Source: Nageia nagi
Taxonomy: Eukaryota; Pinophyta
NCBI GenBank assembly: GCA_050084985.1
Contig: JBITNC010000001.1
Span: forward strand, 60,760,001 to 60,824,000
Direction of reading: 5' to 3'
Length of the DNA stretch: 64,000 nucleotides
The translations under genes and the position numbers were made by a program. Positions 11,169 to 20,906 of the stretch are shown piece after piece. Numbering within the stretch: the stretch's first letter is position 1; the number at the start of each line of letters is the position of its first letter. Under the pieces are notes generated by a model. The model searched no databases. It had not been told where the DNA came from and saw only the letters and a program-made list of their open reading frames with translations.

Positions 11169-12530
11169 TTACTATTAATAACCCTTCATGTTATTTCTAT
11201 ATTTAATAAAAAATTTATTATTATTATTATTTATTATTCTTAAATAATTATTTACTATTTATCCTTCATTTAGTATTTCATAAAGTTTTATCAATGTTGT
11301 TCTAATTAGCTAGATTTGTTAACTTTGTCAATTTTCATAATCCTACATTTTAGTAAATATGACTTCGTACTATACCTATGTGATGGAAGTTCAAGTGAGT
11401 ATTTTTCTATTTTTACTATATTTCATGTCATGTTTTCTCTCCTTTACAATATGTAATGTAATTATATGGTGCATATCATCACACTTACAAATAGGGTGAC
11501 TCTTGATACTTAAAAATAGATACAATTATATACTTTAGATGTATTAAAAATAAATTATGATATATATACTTTATTTTGATATTATTAATGATGCATTATC
11601 ATATTAAGTTGAATTTAATATTATTTCATGTTATTTTCTTCTTTTGTGGTATAAGGATTAAGGAAGCATTGAGCAAGTTAACTTGGGCTAGGAGGAAATT
11701 TATCTATATAAGAAGATGTACATATGGGAAGACTATTCATATCTTTGGTCTTTATAGCTCTCATACAAACTTGTCATAATCAACATCTCTAGATACCACT
11801 TATTAAGATTTGAGATTTAGCATCACACAAGTTATTTTATCACTCTTTCACTTTGTATGCTAAAATAGGCTTATCTTGATAGGTTTATACACATTTGAGT
11901 TTTGTGTGAGGATTTTTTCTAGAGAGTTTGAAGCATGAGCATTTGAATCAATACCTAGTATTGGTGCTTGGGGATTGAAGCCATTTCTTCTCAAATCTCA
12001 CCAATCTAGCATTGAATACCTACTAAGTTGATTTCTACTATTTGATCTTTTTCTTAGGTAAGGATGATAAGTATTGTATATCTCATTTCATCTTGATAGG
12101 CCTAGATTTGATCTAATAATTAAAATACTTTTTCATGTTATATATTATATTATTATTTTTAATTATTATAAATTGATTGAATGCTACTCCACTTCCATAT
12201 CGTTTATTATTATTGAGTACTTTCTAGGCTTGTAAAATATTTAATTATTATATATTTCTCAATGTTGGAAACTTCATTGACAAAATGTTAATATTGGATT
12301 TATAGGAATGAATTGTATGAATATAGGAAATTATGTTTAAACATTTTTAGATTGATTGTATTTCTTGTGAAAAATTAACCTTTTCATAATTTCCTTCATT
12401 TATTAAAATTTTCAATCTTGTTTAGCTTACTTTATTTTCAACCATCTTCTAAGTCGGTTGCAAAGAATTTGAACGTGTATATATATATATATATATTCTA
12501 CAAGGAAGCTATAGGTGGAGACATGATACA
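11169..12530. other. AT-rich interval in duplication copy 2
   Basis: Counterpart of 1469-2847, including a short (TA)n tract at 12477-12496. No gene recognised. Confidence 0.55.
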
Positions 12531-12549
12531 AGGGATTGATGGTGGATTT

Positions 12550-13226
12550 GAGAAAATGGATAGGTAAAAATAGTCTCTCTCTATTAATTTTCTCAAGCTA
12601 CAAAGCTAAAAGTGATAGAAATAAGAGGGCAAATTATAGGTAATATTAGAACTTAAATGATAACCAAAATTGCATCCTTTTGGAAGAGATGGGATCCTTA
12701 TAAAAATATTTTAGGAGGATGGTTCTTGATTGACTAATTTAGTAATAAGGGAATTCTAATTGTTTAGGTTCTTACTTATATATAGGAATACAAGAAGTAC
12801 ACAAAATATATAAATAAGAGAAATAAAAAAATAGATATAAATCAAAATTAAAGAGTAACATGGTTATTTATATTAATATAATAGAATATAAGTATGATAA
12901 ATACATATTTATAATAATAATTATGACATAAGCCAACTGACATCATTTTCCCATGCATCCATGTCCTTTATACATTTTTAGACTTTGGCATACATACACT
13001 CCAATCTTCCATTCTTGAATCCTTTAATTTTGTTTCTTCATCTAATAGGGATGATAATTCATCTTGAAGGGAATGATATTTATTAATGATTTGCATATAT
13101 TTATTGATTAACTAATTACTTAGAAGGCCTTGCTAATCACTAAGGTCTAGAGCAGGTTTCTAATCTCTATATGCCTCCAATCTTCAATGTGGATTCTATT
13201 ATTATTTTAACTCTCTCTTTCTAACA
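12550..13226 (-). repeat. LTR of Ty1/copia element E, copy 2 (start uncertain)
   Basis: Same LTR edge as at 3576. On the minus strand TGTTAG follows the polypurine tract (complement at 13227-13240). The left limit is arbitrary because the LTR partner is not visible. Confidence 0.55.
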
Positions 13227-14330
13227 TCCTCCCCAACTTAAGGCAAGAGCCTTGTTGCTGAAACTCCTTTTAATAACTTTTCGTTTTTACTAATATTTTC
13301 CTATTTTGGAAATCAACACAATCCATTCTTTTTTTTTATCTTGTTATTCTAGCCATTAGTTCAACTCTTCTCTATTGACATCGTCTTCATCTTTGATCTA
13401 GTGGAGTAGGAATAAGATCGTATGTTTGTACAAAATAGTTTATGAATTCATAATAAATTTTACTTTTAGCATACAATCATTAATCCATTGTACTTAATAT
13501 GATTGAAGGAATTATGAAACCAAGTATTTGTAGCCTAGTCCAAAACTATTTGGTGGTGTTCTCTAGGGCCATAGCAAAAATACTTTCTTAACTAGATCTA
13601 ACTCTAATTATTCTTCTAAGAACATCTAGCAAGCATTGATATTAATAAATAACTCCTTGCCTTGGATCTTGATTTACCAACCATTAAAGTATCTACACAT
13701 GAATAGTTTCTCCATAATTTTCCCTTGAATATCATATGGTAGGTCTAGAACCTTTGTTAAATATAGTGATGAACTTATGCAAGTATTTATTATTTGGTGA
13801 TATTTTATGGTTTTGGATTTCTATCCTCCCTTTTGTAATATAGTGTTGAGTTTCTTTAACAATTTGTGGTTCTTTTTATATGACCTCCTTTTTAATCTAT
13901 CATGTATCCTCCAAAACTTCTTACGTTTGTGTTCCCCAATGTTGGATATGTACATTGTTTTAATGTGTTAGCTATAGTTATAATACTAAATATCTTTCTA
14001 ATAATTGGTTGATCACCCATTTAAAGTAAACTTAATGGATTATCAAAGCCTTAATTATGTACAATGATGCATATCTAGTCCATAATTTTGAGATGTAGTC
14101 CATCCAAACTCGATGCGATCTATAGGGCCATACTAAGAAGATAAATTCTATGATATCAAATTATATCCAAGACTAAAAGAATATTTTGTGTGCATTGATA
14201 CATTCAAATGAGTAAATTTTCTTCTTATATTTATATTTTTCATCCTTTTGTGTTTCTTTTGCCAAACCTCACTAGGAGAATAAGGATTTGTAGTGTATAG
14301 GGTGATGATAGAAGCCTAGGGAAATTTCTT
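13227..14330 (-). pseudogene. Ty1/copia element E, integrase C-terminus and RT remnant
   Basis: Antisense relic of copia pol. At about 14090-14290 one minus-strand frame reads through a typical copia integrase end: PSEVWQKK, then KYSFSLGYNLIS and YGPIDRIEF, corresponding to the family pattern P-x-E-x-W ... K-C-x-F-x-GY ... YRL-x-P. Further along the minus strand, to 13560-13400, a decayed RT segment follows, then the polypurine tract and LTR. Order IN then RT is what defines Ty1/copia. Stops are numerous; the element is dead. No 5' LTR or gag is seen to the right. Confidence 0.6.
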
Positions 14331-15337
14331 GAGGAACAAGGGAATAGTTCTTGGGAACTATTAATTTCATCACATTACTCATAGAAGAAACATTGGGTGA
14401 GTTGGGGCATGGTGGGATTAATGTTTAGAATATAAGCCTTCAAGGGGTGACTTCTTATTATTAGTATTGATTATAAGAAGTCCACCTTATATTACTTCTT
14501 AGGGTCTCTATCTTTATTACATATTTAAATTTTGGTGGTTTCTTTTTATTTGTACCAATTTATCACAACTGGTTTGAGTTAACTTCCTTAGGTATTACTA
14601 ATCTTTTTTCCCTTTAGTTCTTATCTTCTTTTATTCTTATTTTCTATTCTTAGTGACTTGGGTTTAAGATGATGATTTCAACATTTTAGTAATCCAAAAT
14701 TGGCTTAGCATCCATGTTACAATGATTTTTTCTTTAATTAATTCTTTTCTCTTGTATTCCTCTTTTTTGGTACCTTCTCTTTTATTAATTTTTCTTTTTC
14801 TACTTCTTTTTCATCATCACTTCATCATACTCAAAAAATACCTAAGTTATACTAACCTTTGCTTTTATTAGAAATATTTTTATCATCATAATACAATCTT
14901 CTACACCCTTATTTTACATCAATGATTAAAATATATTTATTTATCTTCAACTAGGGATGAAGTAATTCTCTCATGCTACATTTGAATCACTAGCTTTACC
15001 TTTTCCTTTATCAAGTTTGGTTGATGGAGGATGTAGTTGGTATTGGGTAATAACCTTTATGAGTATGGGGAATAAAGAGTACATGGTGGTGAGATCCTAC
15101 TATTGTTGAATCTAGATGAAGATTTGTTGTTGAAGATTATTTGGAAGAAACTACATGGTTGTACATCCTTATGCAACATGTAATGATGTACTACTACAAT
15201 AAGCTGCCAAAGCATCAAGGAAGGCATTATAAAGTGGCAAAAATTTATTCTAACACTACTAGTGATATTAAGTAACAAAATGTGTTAAAATTATTTTTTA
15301 CCATTTTCCAAATGTTCTAATGATATCTATGATGCCA
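14331..15337. other. No recognisable feature
   Basis: AT-rich sequence. It may include further eroded copia E sequence, but no motif can be supported. Confidence 0.5.
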
Positions 15338-15432
15338 ATTATTTTTATAATCGATGCTAGCTATTTATAGCTCTAATGTTAGCTTTAATGTTATCTCTTA
15401 TGCTAGATGATGTAAACTATGGCTAGATTTGA
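15338..15432 (+). repeat. Degenerate GCTAACTATGGTTAG-type repeat, left block
   Basis: Short imperfect units such as GATGCTAGCTATTTATAGCTC, TAATGTTAGCTTTAATGTTA and TAAACTATGGCTAGATTTGATGC. The same word family resumes at 16276, on the other side of the PPR relic. Confidence 0.6.
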
Positions 15433-15649
15433 TGCTAAAGGTATCATTTGTAGTATTAGGAAACACTAGAAATACATGGATCATCAAGAAACACATATCA
15501 ACCATCAGATTATCACATGGATTAAAGACCATGATCTTCTATTATCACGGTCATGCAATCTCACCACTTACTCACCAAAATGATATGAATATCACTCTCA
15601 CTCAACTCCATTGGAAGGGATGGTTCAAGCATACAATGTCTATTTTACT

Positions 15650-16258
15650 TAATACAAATGCACATACACACTCCTCTCTACACTTTTCAACTCTTGCATC
15701 CCAAATAATTTCATTCTAAAGGGAAAACTCCTTCATTCACCTAGTAATTGTATCAAACCTAAATTTAACCTCTTTATGCATAAATTTCTACAAAACAAGT
15801 TGATCCACATGTATGTCAATTATGCAATTTTGGTGGACATTTGTGAAGTTTGTGACTACATAATTAAATGAGAAATATTCTCATGGAATATGATAATTTC
15901 ATGTTATGAAATACAAGGCTTTCCTTGATAGGCATTAATACATTTTTACCAAATACAACAAACAAAAATAGTACTCTAACCAGATCAATTCACCTTTCCC
16001 ATCATCCTCAAAGCATGTGCAAAACTAGGAGATTTGTGATAGGGTTTATACATACATCAAAGTATCTTTAAAATAACATTTCTATCATATGGTATGGTTG
16101 TGAATGTCCTAGTAGACATATATGCAAAATATGGAGAGAAGTCATGCAAATTATTTGATAATATGTATGTTGCAAATATAGATTCATAGATTATAATGCT
16201 TGTAGTATATGCAAAAAATGGATATGAAAGAGCCCATAAATTAATATAAACCTTTACA
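15650..16258 (+). pseudogene. PPR (pentatricopeptide repeat) protein gene fragment
   Basis: Remnant of a plant PPR gene; family members bind organellar RNA. One forward frame holds from about 15794 to 16258. It shows NKLIHMYVNYA, FSWNMIISCYE, PDQFTFPIILKACAKLGDL, a GLYIHQSI stretch, LVDIYAKYGE, KLFDNMYVAN and IIMLVVYAKNGYE. These correspond to about two and a half P-L-S-type PPR units (LVxMYAKCG, VxSWNxMI, PDxFTFPxxLKACA, GxxIHQ). In-frame stops are mainly TGA or TAG at positions where the family has Trp (for example TCA-TAG before IIM, where SW is normal). No start, no C-terminal E/DYW domain, and both edges pass into tandem repeat. Confidence 0.75.
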
Positions 16259-16269
16259 AAATAATTTTA

Positions 16270-16545
16270 TTTATTATGCTAGAGATGATGCTAATTTTGG
16301 TTAGATTTGAAGTTATATTTGATATCAACTATGGTTATATTTGAAGTTATATTTGATACTAACTATGGTTAGCTCTGATGTCAAGTGTGACTAGCTCTAA
16401 TGTTAGCTTTGATGCTAACTATTTCTAGCTTAGATGCTAGTTCTAATTCCAATTTTGCTAGATTTGATATTATCTCTAATACAAGCTGATGCTAACTCTT
16501 TCTATCTTTAGTTCTAACTTTGATACTAGTTCTAATATATCATGT
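16270..16545 (+). repeat. Degenerate GCTAACTATGGTTAG-type repeat, right block
   Basis: Two adjacent units of 34 bp (GGTTAGATTTGAAGTTATAT and GGTTATATTTGAAGTTATAT plus their ends) are followed by shorter units around TTAGCTCTGATG, GATGCTAACTATTTCTAGCT and GATGCTAGTTC. Same word family as 15338-15432. Confidence 0.65.
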
Positions 16546-18674
16546 AGCCTCATCAATAGCATCAAGAAAAATATAAAAATATAGTACATCATTATATCCA
16601 TCCTAACACTACATGTTATTATAGTGGTAGTATCTTTTCCTTATTATGTTATTTGACCACTACCTCCAATTAGACCAATATACTCCATTATGTATATCAA
16701 ATATATCTTCTTGATATGATGTAACAAATTGTTTGAATAGTGTTGAAGGTATCTTTTTATAGAAAATAATATGCATAGCTCTATGATCTCTATCTATATT
16801 TTTTCATCACAAATTTCTCTATCATTAGCTTTCTCATGAAGGGTTGAGATCTATGCATCCTTGTTAGCTAACTATTCCAAAATAGTTTATGTCTCATCTG
16901 AAGTGAAATTCCATTCAATTATTGCCTTCATTTCTTGGAATGCCATATTATAGTGGTCTAACTTTATGGTTATGTTATTCCTTTTTATCTATATCTTCTT
17001 TTCCCATTTTTCAAGGTCCTATCGATGTTTGTGAGTTCCTTCTTAAGGTGTTTCTTTTCAAAAATCAAAGCTTCAATTATTGCTTCCAAAATCATTATAA
17101 AGGGTTCAATATTATCAATAAAAAAATTTCAAAGTTTTTAGTGTATGGTCACTAAGAGATTGGGATCTATTAGGGGTATTTTGGTTTTGTGAATGGGTTT
17201 TTTCTACCAAATCTTTAAGATCCTCACCCATGTGGATTTTGGGATTGATAGGGAAGTCAAGAAATTAGGTTTATAAAAGTTGGATTATGTCAATAGTGAG
17301 ATTTTTAAGGATGGCTACCTGGGTCTCAATGTTGAAAAAATACTCATGAAGGACATGATTGATGTCTCTCTCTTGGGTCAATATATCTTGGATAGTTATC
17401 TATGATGGGTCTAGATATTAGTACTTATTTGGGGTGTTCCATCCTATTTGGACTAATTTAGGAATAAGAATGTGGTGAAGTTGCATTTCTTTTAGGATAG
17501 GGAATTTTAAGGAGAGGGAATTTTTAGGTATAGTGTCTTCTATAAGTGTATTGAATTGACATATATAAAAAGATAAATGGTAAATTGATGTGGACTATAG
17601 TGGTTGGTATTATGGAGTATATTATTGTGGCACTAAAAGGATTATAGGTGGTTTTTGTGATAACACTAGACATTGTGTTGGTGGTGACTAGTGTAAGTAT
17701 GGTATTTATGGTAAATGGTGAATTAAATTGAAAAATACAAAATAAAATTAATAAATCATGGTTTTGACTTACAAATAAGAATATTATGATGATAGGTAGC
17801 ATGGTTATGGATGAAGTGAATGATGGATTCTCCTTAGAGCTGAATGAATGGGATTGATGGTGCTTTTGTATTTTTCTTCTTTTATTGGTGCAACTACTAT
17901 ATTTTTGTAAGTTATGGATGGTGAGTCATTTCTTCATCTATGGTAATCAAGGTAATAGGTTATTTATTTGATCTTTTATTCTCTTTTTATTTGTATGGTA
18001 GATCCTAGTGTTGTATGGCTACCATAGAAGTAGGTATAGAAATGGAAGGAACTAATGATACAACTTCTTTGTTGCTTGGTAGAGAACTTTATCATTCAGC
18101 ACTATGAAGAATTATTTTAGAGGCATCCTAAACATGATAAAGTTCTAGTTGAGATTATTTAGTAATGATCCCATCTCAATGGGTTATTTTTGAACTTCTA
18201 GTTATGTTTCATTATTGCTTTCAATATTTTGTTGTTATTTATTCCATATCCTAAGAAGGAGAGGTTCATATAATATGGTCTTTGATGAAGAATGAATTAG
18301 TTTGGAGGGGGATTTTAGTTGCACTCTTTTAGTTATCAACCTAGTTTGTTGTTGGACTATCATTCCTAAAGGATTCTAAGAAGTGGATGATTGTGAATCT
18401 TTTTTGGTTGGTGCTTGATATTTCCCATATTATTCCCCTATCCAATCAATGAGTTTATATTGATATGGTAAGGGTGGTGTACACCAAAATCCTTGATTCC
18501 ATACATTAAAAATACCCAAGAGGGTTAGAAGCATACAAGAATTTCAAATGTGACATAAATGTTCTTTAAACTTAGAATGATTATCAAGAATGCATAAATT
18601 GTTACTATATATCCTTCAAATGAACCTTAAAACTTATAAATATTTGGTAAATATACCCTAAATGCAAACTAATA
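16546..18674. other. No recognisable gene
   Basis: Two kilobases of AT-rich sequence. Short open stretches (16922-17155 forward, 17524-17802 reverse) show no domain and have the composition of the surrounding non-coding DNA. I see no repeat partner elsewhere in the window. Confidence 0.5.
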
Positions 18675-18763
18675 TGTAGGGGAGCCTCCAACTTGATCCC
18701 CTTAAGGTACTCAAGCAAGCTTGAGGTGAGTTTACTCACCCCAAATGGTAATGTGAGCCCCTA
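18675..18763. other. GC-richer multi-hairpin segment
   Basis: An outer 7-bp stem GTAGGGG (18675-18681) / CCCCTAC (18757-18763) encloses two adjacent perfect hairpins: CTCAAGC-AA-GCTTGAG (18709-18724) and GGTGAGT-TT-ACTCACC (18724-18739). The 8-bp palindrome CCTTAAGG is at 18699-18706. The local GC content is well above that of the neighbourhood. Function unknown. Confidence 0.6.
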
Positions 18764-19824
18764 CCTCCAATTAAATTGAGGAATAGAATATAAATATCCT
18801 ATTACATAAATTTGCATATGCCTATTTTATATTTGAATACAATTAAGCTAATACAATAAGTAATTTAGATAGATCTAGTGAATTATATAGGAAATTTAGT
18901 GTTCAAACACTTAAAACTATTTCATACCCCAAGCAATATCAAGAAACTTTAAATCTCTTAGACCCTTAGAATCCAAGGATACCCAATTGATCTAAATTGA
19001 TTTGTGACTATAAATATGTCAAACAAATGGAGTTACAATGCAAGATAATATGAAATTTAGCTTATAATTATGCTACATGCACACAAGCTTAAGGATAAAG
19101 CAATGACTATAGGAAAAGGACAAAAATCCACCAAGATTAGCCAAACTTCATGGTTGAAAGCTCCTTAAACCTAAAATACACCACAATATTATATATAATA
19201 TAATAATATAATATGAATTCCACCATAAGAATGTTACCCAAGTAGATTTTGAGTGAATATCATGGGTATTTCATGGTGAAAATCCTCTCAAAAGATTGAA
19301 ACCCTTGAAACTCTACCTTGATAAATCTTAGAGAAAAATGTGAGCAATTAGCATAAATGAGAAAATGAATTAGAAGAATAATGAGCCAATAGAAGGAATT
19401 ATAATTTCACTTTGACATATATAGTCCACTTATAACTTATGTTAGGTATCTGCAAAATACCTTTTTGCACCTTTATTTAGGCTTGAGTGAATTAATCCCT
19501 TTTTTCACATTTAAGTGAATAATAGATCCTTTAAATAATTAATAGCCCTTTTTAATATTTTATTATTTAAGTATTTTGATAATGGGGTTAGAGCTATAAT
19601 AAATACAACTATGAATTAAGCATGTATAATGCTAATAATTCATTTATTCCAAAAAATGTAGTTGTTGGGTATCTACATTTTTCCCCTATTGGATGTGTCT
19701 TTTGTAAGAAAGGATTGGTCAAGTGTAGATGTCAGATGTGTTTTGCAATAATCATAATTATTTTATCATTAAAAAATATAGCATGTCCATGTAACCATCA
19801 TGCATGCCCCAAGTGTGTATATGC
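18764..19824. other. No recognisable gene
   Basis: AT-rich. The open stretch at 19622-19861 contains several cysteines (for example CVFCKKG and KCRCQMC) but matches no domain I recognise, and its end runs into tandem repeats, so it is not called as a gene. Confidence 0.5.
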
Positions 19825-20160
19825 CTATAAATACATAGACTTACTAAGAAAATTTGAATAGTATAACTTTGAATAATTTGAATAATTAAATAATATGAAT
19901 TTGAACAACTTAAATATGAGCAATGTGACTTTGAATAATTTGAATTTGAGGAATGCAACTTCAAACAATTAGAATATAAGCAATATGGCTTTGAATAATT
20001 AGAATTTGAGCAATGTGAGTTTGAAAAATTTTAAATAAAAATCTAGAATTATGTTCTTGTGAGTACATAGACTTACTAAGAAAATTTGAGTAATGTGACT
20101 TTGAATAATTTGAACAAAAATTAAGAATAATATGCTTGTAAGTACATAGAATTACTAGTA
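19825..20160 (+). repeat. Tandem repeats (about 33 bp) within a 236-bp direct repeat
   Basis: Units such as GAGCAATGTGACTTTGAATA followed by ATTTGAATTT recur imperfectly from about 19860 to 20040. On a larger scale, ACATAGACTTACTAAGAAAA at 19834 recurs at about 20065, followed in both cases by the same TTTGA..TGACTTTGAATAATTTGAA stretch. Confidence 0.7.
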
Positions 20161-20604
20161 AGTGTGTAGAATTACCATAATATGGCTATATAGCCAATTC
20201 AAAGTATGAAATATATGTGATTTTGAATAAATTTTGTTCAATTTGTTCAAAGTCACATTCTTCAATGGCAACATAATTTTGAACAATTTGGAAATTTAAA
20301 TAAATTTTTAAACAATTTGAACTTTTTAACTATGTGCTTTTGTGTGTTTTTAAGTTTGTGATTTTTTTTTACAAAAATATGTGAATGTGCAACATAATTA
20401 AGAATAACCCTCTTGAATGATATAAAGTTGACTAAATTGAAAGGAGGTAAATGAAATATCATTTGAAAGGAAAAATATGTGTGAATTAAGTAAGCAATAG
20501 AGGAAGAAACATGTCCTAGGAATAAAATTTAGAAATCAAAATATGTTAGTCTTATGTTTAGCAAATTGTACCCCAAAGTGAAATGTAGTTGTGTTTCACC
20601 AAAA

Positions 20605-20740
20605 TATGATCACATTTTGGGTTTAACCCCAAAATGCGATCACATTTTGAGTTTGACCCAACATGTGATCATGTTTTGGGTTTCACCTTGAACTATAATC
20701 ATGTTTTGAGTTTGACCTTGAAACACGATCATGTTTTGAC
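20605..20740 (+). repeat. 30-bp tandem repeat with palindromic core
   Basis: About four and a half units of 29-31 bp, each beginning GATCACATTTTGGGTTT or GATCATGTTTTGAGTTT and ending CCCCAAAATGC, CCCAACATGT, CCTTGAACTATA or CCTTGAAACAC. Adjacent units form a hairpin: GATCACATTTTGGG is followed six bases later by its inverse with one mismatch. Confidence 0.8.
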
Positions 20741-20840
20741 TTCAATTAGATTAAAATAAAAAAGGCCCACTATTTTGAATCATTTCATATTTTTTGAGCT
20801 TTCTTGTTTCTAGTTGTTAGCAAGAGGGAAAAGATATTAC

Positions 20841-20903
20841 CATGGCAGCTCCCGATCCACCTCCAGCTCTAGGAGAAGAAGGAAAATATCAATTTGGGCT
20901 CTA
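20841..20903 (+). other. Short ORF with strong start context
   Basis: The sequence ACCATGGCA begins a 20-codon frame (MAAPDPPPALGEEGKYQFGL) that ends at a TAG in CTCTAGGTAGAT. The start context and GC-richer codons contrast with the surrounding AT-rich DNA. It could be a first-exon scrap of a host gene or an element. No continuation was recognised downstream, and its protein family is unknown. Confidence 0.25.
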
Positions 20904-20906
20904 GGT

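Larger units (their letters stand above)
9730..13906 (+). repeat. Large direct duplication, copy 2
   Basis: Second copy of the 31-4222 block. Its left neighbour is additional LINE sequence and its right neighbour is additional copia E pol, so here both elements are more complete than in copy 1. Copy 2 carries about 27 extra bp near 13342-13368 (GTTATTCTAGCCATTAGTTC and flank) that match the first 30 bases of the window. Confidence 0.85.

Noticed and set aside
15429-15719. 96-codon forward open frame
   Set aside because: It is in a different frame from the recognisable PPR reading and has no domain of its own.
19622-19861. Cysteine-containing open frame (possible zinc finger)
   Set aside because: Spacing fits no known finger, and the end runs into tandem repeats; chance is likely.
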